A stretch of 14,216 bases of DNA, taken from an uncultured Alphaproteobacteria bacterium. GTDB lineage: Bacteria > Pseudomonadota > Alphaproteobacteria > Rs-D84. Under the pieces are notes generated by a model. The model was not told the origin of the DNA. It made no database searches and worked only from the letters and a program-made list of their open reading frames with translations. Positions 1 through 6,775 of this stretch are shown in pieces; the first letter of the stretch is position 1, and every line of letters starts with the position of its first letter. The position numbers and the translations under genes are program-made. The DNA lies in contig CAMZDE010000025.1 in the NCBI GenBank assembly GCA_947305255.1, forward strand, positions 1 through 14,216, in the 5' to 3' direction.

Positions 1-998
1 CCGTTTTGCAAAACTTTGCTTGGGTGAATATTTTTGTTTGTCCATGACAATTCAGACATGTGAACCAAACCTTCGATATTGCCGCCCAAATCAATGAATG
101 CGCCATAATCTGTCAAAGATGCAACCTTGCCAGATACTGTATCGCCGACATTGAAAGCCTTTGATGCGGTTTCCCATGTGTCTTCTTCTAATTGTTTTAC
201 ACCCAAAGAAATGCGGTGAGATTCAGGGTCGAATTGGATAACTTTCACAGTAATCTTTTCGCCAACGTGAACTAATTCGCGTGGGTGATTGATACGTTTC
301 CATGACAAATCTGTGACGTGCAACAAACCGTCGACACCGCCCAAATCAACGAATACACCGTAATCAGTGATGTTTTTAACGGTTCCTTCCAAAACTGCGC
401 CCAATGAAATGTTTTTCATCGCTTCTTTTTGAGCCGCCGCGATAGTGTCCGCTTGGATTGCACGACGTGAAACAATCGCGTTAGTGCGCAATGCGTCCAT
501 TTTCAATACGCGGAATTTGTCTTTCAAACCAATCAATGATTTCGCGTCGCGGACCGGTTTATGATCAACCTGAGACGAAGGCATAAATGCAAATACGCCA
601 TTGATGTCCACAGTGTAACCGCCACGAACGACGTCGATAATTGTTCCTTCGGGATCGATACCTTCGGCCACAGTCTTTTCCAAATCTTTCCATGCTTTTT
701 CAGCGCGTGCTTTGGTATAAGACAGAACAGCGGTTCCTTCGCGGGATTCATAACGTTCAACAAAAACGTCGATGATGTCACCAATTGATGGAACAGATGC
801 CCCGAATTCTTTTAATGGAATGCGACCTTCGGATTTCAAGCCAACATCAACAAAAGCGAAATCGCCACGAATGTCTTTGACTGTACCTTTGGTTGCGTAA
901 CCCTGCAAAGTTTCTTGGGTGCCATAGTTTTTATCAAACATCTGGACGAAATCTTCGCCGGATAATGGATTAAATAAATCTTTGGATAAATCTTTCAT
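1..998 (-). CDS. rpsA: 30S ribosomal protein S1 (N-terminal part, runs off window)
   Basis: S1 is the large mRNA-binding ribosomal protein that helps recruit and unfold mRNA on the 30S subunit. About 332 codons are visible and the 3' end lies outside the window. The protein begins MKDLSKDLFNP. It shows successive S1 (OB-fold) repeats: one beginning KGTVKDIRGDFAFVDVG near residue 40, a second with GGYTVDINGVFAFMPSSQ near 120, a third with GTVKNITDYGVFVDLGG near 205 and a fourth with GKVASLTDYGAFIDLGG near 290. Repeats three and four are closest to the classical RNA-binding S1 consensus, as expected for this family. The ATG at 998 is fixed as the start because an in-frame TAA (1005-1007) lies just upstream. 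No strong Shine-Dalgarno precedes it, which is common for rpsA. It is transcribed alone from a promoter just beyond the tig terminator. Confidence 0.96.
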   Translation of the reverse strand, partial: MKDLSKDLFNPLSGEDFVQMFDKNYGTQETLQGYATKGTVKDIRGDFAFVDVGLKSEGRIPLKEFGASVPSIGDIIDVFVERYESREGTAVLSYTKARAEKAWKDLEKTVAEGIDPEGTIIDVVRGGYTVDINGVFAFMPSSQVDHKPVRDAKSLIGLKDKFRVLKMDALRTNAIVSRRAIQADTIAAAQKEAMKNISLGAVLEGTVKNITDYGVFVDLGGVDGLLHVTDLSWKRINHPRELVHVGEKITVKVIQFDPESHRISLGVKQLEEDTWETASKAFNVGDTVSGKVASLTDYGAFIDLGGNIEGLVHMSELSWTNKNIHPSKVLQN

Positions 999-1094
999 AA
1001 GAATTTATAACAAAGTTTGCCGTCGTCATAGTAATAAAAAAAGACGAGGTCTTGTGGGGTTAATCGGATTGAAATCGCGCCCACCCGCGAAATC
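999..1094 (-). promoter_or_regulatory. rpsA 5' leader with small hairpin and U-tract
   Basis: The predicted untranslated leader of rpsA contains AAGAC-CTC-GTCTT followed at once by a run of T (about 1034-1052). Just upstream, GTGGG and CCCAC could pair across a longer loop. This resembles a weak attenuator or an S1 autoregulatory target, but the stem is only five base pairs. That a leader exists follows from the promoter call; its function is inference. Confidence 0.35.
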
Positions 1095-1100
1095 CAGCAT

Positions 1101-1129
1101 ATTATATAGATGTTTTTTTGAAAAATCAA
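1101..1129 (-). promoter_or_regulatory. rpsA promoter
   Basis: On the minus strand, a -35 TTGATT (1124-1129) and a consensus -10 TATAAT (1101-1106) are separated by exactly 17 bp. The predicted transcript starts near 1094, leaving a leader of about 95 nt before rpsA. The -10 lies inside a 16-bp sequence repeated at 13016-13031. Confidence 0.75.
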
Positions 1130-1142
1130 GCAAAAACAAAAG

Positions 1143-1168
1143 AAAAAACCGCCCAATCGGGCGGTTTT
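1143..1168 (-). terminator. Rho-independent terminator of tig
   Basis: The stem AAAACCGCCC/GGGCGGTTTT (1145-1154 with 1159-1168) has a four-base loop. In the minus direction it is followed by further T residues. It lies 10 bp beyond the tig stop codon and separates tig from the rpsA promoter. Confidence 0.88.
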
Positions 1169-1178
1169 GTATGTTTTT

Positions 1179-2489
1179 TTATCGAACCGATGCTTGTTTG
1201 AATAATTCTTCGGCCGGTACGACTTTTTCTTTCTGTTTTACATGTGTCAACATCGCGTCTAAGGCCTTGCGTTCAAACAGCATTCCGCGCAACATTGCGA
1301 CCGCATTTTGATTTTTGTTATAAAATTCAAAAATCTGTTTTGGATCTGGATAGCGTGACGCTTCGTCCCAGATTGCCTGTTGCATATCGTCGCGTGTCAC
1401 TTCGACTTTGTTTTGTGAACCCCATTCCGCCAAAATCAAGCCTAATTTTACACGGCGTTCGGCGTCTTTGCGTTCTTTCTTGTCGTCCCATTTGTGGTCT
1501 TTGCATTTTTTGTCGTCACAATCATGGTGTTGTGCGTCGTGTTCGCGTTTTGCCATGTTTAATTCTTGTTCGACCAAAATTTCAGGCAAATTCATTTTCA
1601 CTTTGTCCGCCAAAATGTCCAACAATTCATTGCGCATATCGCGTTGAGCCGCTTCCGTATATTGACCAGAAATGATTTCGCGGATATGTTCTTTCAATTT
1701 TTCTACGGATTCTTGGCCGACTTGTTTTGCCAAATCGTCGTTCAATTCAGGCAAAATGTGTTTGCGAACTTCGTGGACCAAAACTTCGAATCTAGCATCT
1801 TTGCCGGCCAGATTTTCAGCGTGATAGTTTTCTGGGAATTTGACGTTCACATCAAATTTATCGCCGGCTTTGTGGCCGATAACTTGGTCTTCGAACCCAG
1901 GGATAAATGACCCAGAACCCAAAATCAAATGGTGTTTTGTTGCCGTGCCACCTTCGAAAGCGTCTTTGCCGATAAAGCCTTTGAAATCGATAACGGCGAC
2001 GTCACCAGATTTAGCCTTGTACTTTTCATCTTGTTTTTCGGCGACGCTGCGTGATTTGCGGATGTTTTCCAATGCGGTTGTGACTTCTTTTTCGTCTAAT
2101 TTTGCAACTTTCTTGGTCACTGTGATTTTGTCTAAATCGATTTCTGGTAATGTTGGCAAAATGTCAAATTCCAAAGAATATTCAACGTCTTTGCCCATTT
2201 CATAGCCTTCCATATCAACCTTTGGTTGGCCGGCCAAGCGGATTTTTTTAGCGTCTAAATAATCGTTCAAATCTTTGTTTAAAGCTTTATCGATTGCTTC
2301 GCCATATGCCGATGCATTATATTTTTGGCGCAATACAGATAAAGGAATGTGGCCTGCACGGAATCCCGCCATTTTTGCGGTTTTGCCGAATTCGGTTAAA
2401 ACTTCGTCTGCGATTTTTTGCAGTTCATCGGCGGCAATTTTGCCGGTCACAGAATAATGTAAATCTTTGATTTTTTCTTTTGTAAACAT
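1179..2489 (-). CDS. tig: Trigger factor, ribosome-associated chaperone/prolyl isomerase
   Basis: Trigger factor binds ribosomal protein L23 at the exit tunnel and shields nascent chains in the cytoplasm. The 436-residue length is normal. The N-terminal ribosome-binding domain carries the signature loop GFRAGHIPLSVLRQKY (residues 42-57). An FKBP-type PPIase domain follows at about 160-245 (GDVAVIDFKGFIGKDAFEGG, then FIPGFEDQVIGHKAGD), then the helical C-terminal substrate cradle. Unusual is a stretch at residues 317-336 rich in His, Cys, Asp and Lys (H317, H321, H322, C324, C329, H332), placed where the family normally has an ordinary amphipathic helix. A strong Shine-Dalgarno AGGGTG precedes the ATG at 2489. 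The gene has its own promoter and terminator and is not beside clpP/clpX/lon, its usual neighbours in many proteobacteria. Confidence 0.96.
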   Translation of the reverse strand: MFTKEKIKDLHYSVTGKIAADELQKIADEVLTEFGKTAKMAGFRAGHIPLSVLRQKYNASAYGEAIDKALNKDLNDYLDAKKIRLAGQPKVDMEGYEMGKDVEYSLEFDILPTLPEIDLDKITVTKKVAKLDEKEVTTALENIRKSRSVAEKQDEKYKAKSGDVAVIDFKGFIGKDAFEGGTATKHHLILGSGSFIPGFEDQVIGHKAGDKFDVNVKFPENYHAENLAGKDARFEVLVHEVRKHILPELNDDLAKQVGQESVEKLKEHIREIISGQYTEAAQRDMRNELLDILADKVKMNLPEILVEQELNMAKREHDAQHHDCDDKKCKDHKWDDKKERKDAERRVKLGLILAEWGSQNKVEVTRDDMQQAIWDEASRYPDPKQIFEFYNKNQNAVAMLRGMLFERKALDAMLTHVKQKEKVVPAEELFKQASVR

Positions 2490-2523
2490 AAATTCACCCT
2501 TTTGGATATGTAAGTTGCGTGTG

Positions 2524-2552
2524 ATTATACAAACATTTTTTTACAAATTCAA
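2524..2552 (-). promoter_or_regulatory. tig promoter
   Basis: On the minus strand, -35 TTGAAT (2547-2552), a 17-bp spacer and a perfect -10 TATAAT (2524-2529) are visible. The start point is expected near 2517, about 28 nt upstream of the tig ATG. Confidence 0.8.
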
Positions 2553-2590
2553 CATAAAGATTTCGTATTTTAAGTTGATTAAAAACCTGA

Positions 2591-2620
2591 AAAACAAAAA
2601 CCGCCAAAACGGCGGTTTTT
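2591..2620 (-). terminator. Rho-independent terminator of rplM-rpsI
   Basis: The stem AAAAACCGCC/GGCGGTTTTT (2596-2605 with 2611-2620) has a five-base loop and further T residues on the minus strand. It follows the rpsI stop by 23 bp and closely resembles the tig terminator. Confidence 0.88.
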
Positions 2621-2643
2621 TGTATAATCGTGTTCGCAAATAT

Positions 2644-3186
2644 TTAACGTTTGCTGAACTGAGTCGAACGACGCGCTTTGTGGAAACCAAAGTGTTTACG
2701 TTCAACAACACGGCTATCGCGTGTTAAGAATCCTGCAACCTTTAACGCTTTGCGTAAATCTGGTTCTGCTTTTTCCAATGCTTTGGAAATACCGTGTTTT
2801 ACGGCACCGGCCTGACCAGACAAACCGCCGCCCAAAACCATGGCGACAACGTCATATGCGCCATCACGTTTTGTGACGTCAAAAGGTTGAACCAAAATCA
2901 TTTGCAACACCGGACGTTTGAAATATTCTTTCATTGGTGTGCCGTTGATTGTGATGTTGCCCTTACCCGGCATCAAATACACACGTGCCACAGAATCTTT
3001 GCGTTTCCCGGTTGCATAAATCGCACCAGACAATTTAGCAGATGCAACAGCCGATTTTGCAGCAGTTGTTTTTGTTGTGGTTTTTGCCGCCGCCTTGGTT
3101 GCGGTTGCTTTCTTTGCAGGGGCAGCCTTTTTCGCAGTTGTTTTTGCCGCTGTCTTTTTAGCGGTTGTCTTTTTTTCTTCTGTCAT
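2644..3186 (-). CDS. rpsI: 30S ribosomal protein S9 with long Lys/Ala/Thr tail
   Basis: S9 is a structural protein of the 30S head; its C-terminal tail reaches the P-site tRNA. The core (about residues 55-180) shows the family pattern: YATGKRKDSVARV, the GNITING segment, GAYDVVAMVLGGGLSGQAGA, LTRDSRVVERK and the invariant end QFSKR. The protein is 180 residues, against about 130 for E. coli S9. The excess is an N-terminal extension of about 50 residues made almost only of Lys, Ala and Thr, with KKTAAK- and PAKK-like units reminiscent of histone H1 or AlgP tails. The ATG overlaps the rplM stop by one base (TAATG), which implies translational coupling and supports this start, so the extension is probably translated. 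Confidence 0.96.
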   Translation of the reverse strand: MTEEKKTTAKKTAAKTTAKKAAPAKKATATKAAAKTTTKTTAAKSAVASAKLSGAIYATGKRKDSVARVYLMPGKGNITINGTPMKEYFKRPVLQMILVQPFDVTKRDGAYDVVAMVLGGGLSGQAGAVKHGISKALEKAEPDLRKALKVAGFLTRDSRVVERKHFGFHKARRSTQFSKR

Positions 3187-3659
3187 TATTCGCCCCTTTT
3201 GTTTTTACGATTTAATGAACCAAAATCAATGACGATTGGTTGTTGTGCCGCGTGTTTGTGTTCTGCACCCGCATAAACGTGCAATTTAGTCAAACGTTTG
3301 TTTGCCAATGCAACAGCGGTACGACGGCCCATCATACGTTTTACAGCATTTGTAATCAATTTTTCAGGTTTTTCATCACGCATTTGGCCCAATGTGCGTT
3401 CTTTGATACCGCCAGTCCACAAAGAGTGCCAAAAGAATTTTGTTTTTTCCGCTTTGTGGCCAGTCATTGCAACCTTAGCCGCGTTGATGATGATAACGTG
3501 GTCGCCACAATCCATATTTGGTGTCCATGTTGGTTTGTTTTTGCCGCGCAAGATGTTTGCAGTAAATGCCGCCAAACGTCCCAACGTGCAATCGGTTGCG
3601 TCAATCAGATACCATTTTGCATCTAATTCGCATTTTTTTAACGATTTTGTCGTTGCCAT
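3186..3659 (-). CDS. rplM: 50S ribosomal protein L13
   Basis: L13 is an early-assembling 50S protein. At 157 residues it is slightly longer than the E. coli protein (142), mainly at the C terminus. Recognisable family segments are WYLIDATDCTLGRLAAFTANILRG (about 16-39), GDHVIIINAAKVAMTGHK (about 52-69), the run of basic and aromatic residues before GGIKERT, and AVKRMMGRR near 105-113. It is the first gene of the conserved rplM-rpsI pair. AAGGT sits about seven bases before the ATG as a Shine-Dalgarno. The gene is expressed from a promoter immediately after argS. Confidence 0.97.
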   Translation of the reverse strand: MATTKSLKKCELDAKWYLIDATDCTLGRLAAFTANILRGKNKPTWTPNMDCGDHVIIINAAKVAMTGHKAEKTKFFWHSLWTGGIKERTLGQMRDEKPEKLITNAVKRMMGRRTAVALANKRLTKLHVYAGAEHKHAAQQPIVIDFGSLNRKNKRGE

Positions 3660-3691
3660 TTTTTTACCTTTTTATTATTTGTTAAAAAGAA

Positions 3692-3715
3692 CGGGGTTAT
3701 TATGCATTAACCCCG
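3692..3715 (-). terminator. Probable terminator hairpin downstream of argS
   Basis: The inverted repeat CGGGGTTA/TAACCCCG (3692-3699 with 3708-3715) has an 8-nt loop and is followed on the minus strand by TTCTTTTTAAC. It would form only in transcripts reading through from argS, because the rplM promoter starts inside its far arm. Confidence 0.55.
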
Positions 3716-3727
3716 CGTAAAAGTCAA
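3699..3727 (-). promoter_or_regulatory. rplM-rpsI promoter, overlapping a hairpin
   Basis: On the minus strand, -35 TTGACT (3722-3727), a 17-bp spacer and -10 CATAAT (3699-3704) give a good sigma-70-type promoter with a start near 3692. The -10 and spacer lie within the hairpin at 3692-3715. Confidence 0.7.
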
Positions 3728-3739
3728 GAAAAATCAATA

Positions 3740-3755
3740 CGGTATTATAATACCG
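3740..3755 (-). terminator. Palindrome right after argS stop, possible weak terminator
   Basis: The perfect 16-bp palindrome CGGTATTATAATACCG begins one base after the argS stop codon. On the minus strand a T-rich stretch (TATTGATTTTTCTTG) follows. The realistic RNA stem is six pairs with a TATA loop, so on its own it would be weak. Confidence 0.4.
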
Positions 3756-3756
3756 A

Positions 3757-5469
3757 TTACATCTCGGTCGGAATCTTTAATCCCATCAAATCAATTGCCG
3801 TTGCCAATGTATCAAATGCCAATCTCGCGATATACAGACGCCCTGCTTTCACTTGTTCGTCGATGTCGTCCCGCAAAATTGGGCAATTATGATAGAAATT
3901 ATTGGTTAATTGACACAAATCATAGGCATAATTTGCAATCATATCGGTTGCGCGATTTTCATATGCAGAAATCAACATATGTTCAAAATCCATAATTTCG
4001 ATTAACAGATTGCGTTCTTCGACCGACAAATCAAAATGTTCTGGTTTTTGTGCGGCAATGTGTGCGCGTTTTAATACGGAATTCAAACGAACCGCAGTAT
4101 ATAAAATGTATGGTCCTGTTTTCCCTTCGAAACTGGTAACTGACGTTGGGTCAAAAATGTAATCCGAACTTAAATCATGTGTTAAATCGTTGAATTTCAA
4201 AGCCGCCAAAGCAATAGTATCGATTGTTTCTTGGTCTAATGCTTTGCCAGATTCTTTGACGCGATCGTTGACTGCTTCGGTGACTAATTCAATGATATCA
4301 TTTAATTCTGCAGCGTTTCCGTCACGTGTTTTAAATGGTTTGCCGTCACTGCCGTTTATTGTACCATATCCGATATGTTCTAATTTTTCATACGGATAGA
4401 TGTCTGCCATATCTGCTGCGCGGAACAATTGTTCAAAATGCAAAGATTGACGTGCATCGGTCAAATAAATAATTCTATCAGGGTTATCGGTAATTTTTCT
4501 ATAATAAATTGCCATAATGTCGGTTGCGTCGTATGGACATGCCCCACGAGAATTACGGAACATCAACGGTGGCATTGGTGCATTATCTGTATCTTTCTTT
4601 ACGACTATAATTTCTGCGCCATCACTTTGTTCGATTAAATTCTTGGCACGCAAGATTTTTTCTACAGGTTCTTCATATTGTGCCGCGTTTTTTTCACCCA
4701 AATCGTTATCAAACGGTAATATGTTTAACTTTTTGATTGTATCGTTCATAGACGCCAAGGATATAGGCATATATATATTATAAAGTGCGTTATAGCCCGG
4801 GTGTCCTCGTTGTAATTCGGCGGTTATAACCTGAGCAGTTTCCATAAATGCGGGACTTTGTTTGGCCAGTGCTGCTGCCGCTGGATAGTATGTGTTTAAT
4901 TCTTCGGCAGATACAGTATATGCGGAATAATCACCGTTTGGATTAAAGTCCGGCTTAAAAAACGGCCAATCAGGATGCAGTTTTTGAAACCAAGCGATAA
5001 CTAATCCCATTGAACGTCCCCAATCCCCCATATGATTATAAGATATAGGTTTATGACCAATAAAACGTAAAATTCTATTCAATGTGTCGCCAACAATAGA
5101 TGTGCGCAAATGCCCAATATGCAAAGATTTTGCAACATTATATGCGCCGTAATCCATATCGATAGTCAACGGTGTTTCGTTTGTCATCGGTTTTGGCGCG
5201 GCCGCATTTTTCAAAATAAAACCATCTTTGATTTTGATATTTATAAACCCTGGGCCGGCAATAGAAACATTTTCGACAAAATCTAATTCTTGTAATTTTG
5301 GCATAATTTCATTAGCCAATTCGCGTGGATTTTTACCTGCATTTTTTGCGCCAACCATTGCAGCGTTTGTGGAAAAATCGCCAAAATCACGGTTTTTTGG
5401 CACGTCCAATTTTGCTTCGAAACCTAATTTTTTATTTATTTCATCTGATACATATTTATATAAATTCAT
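3757..5469 (-). CDS. argS: Arginyl-tRNA synthetase
   Basis: This class I synthetase charges tRNA-Arg with arginine in the cytoplasm. The 570-residue product has the N-terminal additional domain (about 1-85, with NRDFGDFSTNAAMV and GPGFINIKI). The catalytic core carries HIGH in KSLHIGHLRTSIVGD (about 115-129) and YNHMGDWG. A KMSKS-equivalent loop, SDGKPFKTRDGN, is near 374-385. The helical DALR anticodon-binding domain includes GKTGPYILYTAVRLNSVLKR (about 450) and runs to the C terminus. I chose the ATG at 5469 over a TTG two codons upstream (5475) because GGAG lies eight bases before the ATG but only two before the TTG. The gene follows the histidine kinase gene by only 21 bp, so it is probably the last gene of that operon. 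Confidence 0.95.
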   Translation of the reverse strand: MNLYKYVSDEINKKLGFEAKLDVPKNRDFGDFSTNAAMVGAKNAGKNPRELANEIMPKLQELDFVENVSIAGPGFINIKIKDGFILKNAAAPKPMTNETPLTIDMDYGAYNVAKSLHIGHLRTSIVGDTLNRILRFIGHKPISYNHMGDWGRSMGLVIAWFQKLHPDWPFFKPDFNPNGDYSAYTVSAEELNTYYPAAAALAKQSPAFMETAQVITAELQRGHPGYNALYNIYMPISLASMNDTIKKLNILPFDNDLGEKNAAQYEEPVEKILRAKNLIEQSDGAEIIVVKKDTDNAPMPPLMFRNSRGACPYDATDIMAIYYRKITDNPDRIIYLTDARQSLHFEQLFRAADMADIYPYEKLEHIGYGTINGSDGKPFKTRDGNAAELNDIIELVTEAVNDRVKESGKALDQETIDTIALAALKFNDLTHDLSSDYIFDPTSVTSFEGKTGPYILYTAVRLNSVLKRAHIAAQKPEHFDLSVEERNLLIEIMDFEHMLISAYENRATDMIANYAYDLCQLTNNFYHNCPILRDDIDEQVKAGRLYIARLAFDTLATAIDLMGLKIPTEM

Positions 5470-5490
5470 AATCAAAACTCCGTCAACATT

Positions 5491-6771
5491 TTACGATGGC
5501 AATACAACACGAACACGCAATCCGCCCAGTTCGCTGTTTTCCAGAAATATTTCGCCACCATGATTTTCAATGGCTGTTTGGGCAATCGAAAGTCCCAGAC
5601 CAGTGCCGCCGGTTGTATCGCCACGCGATTCGTCCAAACGCACAAAAGGTTGTAATGCCAATGCTTTTTTATCGTCTGGGATTCCGGGGCCGTCATCTTC
5701 GATTATTACAGAAACAGATTCGACATCATCAATTTCCGATATTTTGATTTTCTTTTTTGCAAAACGTGCCGCGTTTTCAATGATGTTTGTGAAAGCAGAC
5801 GTTAATGCGTTCGGACGCGCATAAAATTGCATTGGTTCTTCGGGAAAATTCAAAATGATTTTCTTGTCCGGTGCGGCATCGCGCGCAATACGCGTTAACA
5901 TCGCAGGCAATTCGACAGTTTGTTCGATTTCGGGCATTTCACCGCGCGCAAAAGCCAAATATCCATTAACCATTTCGGTCATTCTGTCGATATCGTGTAG
6001 CAAATTTTCGTTGGTTTCTGAATCTGTTTCTATGGCAATACGCATCCGTGTTAGTGGAGATTTCAGGTCGTGTCCAACGGCATTCAACATATCAGTACGT
6101 GTTTTGTTATAACGGTTCAAACGCTCTTTCATGTTTATCATGGCATGAGCTGCTTCACGGATTTCTGATGATCCACTGGGGGCAAATCCTGGGGCGTCCA
6201 TACCGCGTCCAAATTTATTTGCAGCCTTTGCAATATTGCGGATACTGCGTGTGTGGAAGATAACAAACGGCGTAATCAATATCGATACAATCAAAATAGC
6301 ACCAACAATCCAAATCAAGAAAACTTCTGTACTGGTTGAATAAATGCGATACATAGATGTCCCAAATGTCGCGATTTTGCCGTCTTTGGTTGGGACGTCG
6401 ATAAATATTAAACGTTTGCCGCGATCAATATAAATAGATGTCGGATTTTTAAGTTTTGATTGTAATTGTTTGGCTAATTCGCCTGCTTCGCGGGATTTGT
6501 TATCATTGTGTTTGGGACGATTTAATTTGTCGTTCACAGAAACATTTATGCCGATATCGTGCGCCAACATTTTTACAGAATCATTGTCGCCTTTGTCCAT
6601 AAAATGCATCATAGTGGTCACTTCGCCCGCCAATGTTCCGGCCAACGTAGAATGGACGCGTTTCCAGTGATTGCCAAAAAACGCGTTGGCCACAATCAAT
6701 AAAGCGACGATCAATGGAACCAACACCATTAAAATGGTGCGTCCTAAGAAACTGCGTGGTATAAGTCTCAT
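5491..6771 (-). CDS. EnvZ-type membrane sensor histidine kinase
   Basis: This is an inner-membrane sensor kinase of 426 residues that should autophosphorylate and pass phosphate to the adjacent regulator. Transmembrane segment 1 is about residues 11-33 and segment 2 about 149-173. They enclose a periplasmic domain of about 115 residues that begins HWKRVHSTLAGTLAGEV, similar to alphaproteobacterial EnvZ-like kinases. A HAMP linker follows (about 174-226). The H-box is NAVGHDLKSPLTRMRI with H234 as phospho-acceptor. The ATPase domain has an N-box (NIIENAARF, N333), G1 (EDDGPGIPDD) and G2 (GGTGLGLSIA). All catalytic motifs are present. The gene starts four bases after the regulator stop codon, typical of a cognate pair. 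The signal is unknown; the secreted protein encoded first in the operon is a possible partner. Confidence 0.93.
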   Translation of the reverse strand: MRLIPRSFLGRTILMVLVPLIVALLIVANAFFGNHWKRVHSTLAGTLAGEVTTMMHFMDKGDNDSVKMLAHDIGINVSVNDKLNRPKHNDNKSREAGELAKQLQSKLKNPTSIYIDRGKRLIFIDVPTKDGKIATFGTSMYRIYSTSTEVFLIWIVGAILIVSILITPFVIFHTRSIRNIAKAANKFGRGMDAPGFAPSGSSEIREAAHAMINMKERLNRYNKTRTDMLNAVGHDLKSPLTRMRIAIETDSETNENLLHDIDRMTEMVNGYLAFARGEMPEIEQTVELPAMLTRIARDAAPDKKIILNFPEEPMQFYARPNALTSAFTNIIENAARFAKKKIKISEIDDVESVSVIIEDDGPGIPDDKKALALQPFVRLDESRGDTTGGTGLGLSIAQTAIENHGGEIFLENSELGGLRVRVVLPS

Positions 6772-6775
6772 TTTT

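Noticed and set aside
3..14. Palindrome GTTTTGCAAAAC at the window edge as an operator
   Set aside because: It lies inside rpsA coding sequence and codes normal S1 residues; twelve AT-rich bases are easily symmetrical by chance.
970..1029. 19-codon upstream reading frame in the rpsA leader, overlapping the rpsA start in another frame
   Set aside because: It has no ribosome-binding site, and short ATG-initiated frames are common by chance; not enough to call a regulatory leader peptide.
982..1311. 109-codon plus-strand reading frame across the rpsA/tig gap
   Set aside because: It overlaps the rpsA start, the rpsA promoter, the tig terminator and the tig 3' end on the opposite strand, and resembles no protein I know.
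1566..1910. Long plus-strand reading frames antisense to tig, rplM, argS and the kinase as antisense genes
   Set aside because: They are by-products of codon bias in the real minus-strand genes: low-complexity Phe/Cys/Ser-rich translations without ribosome-binding sites.
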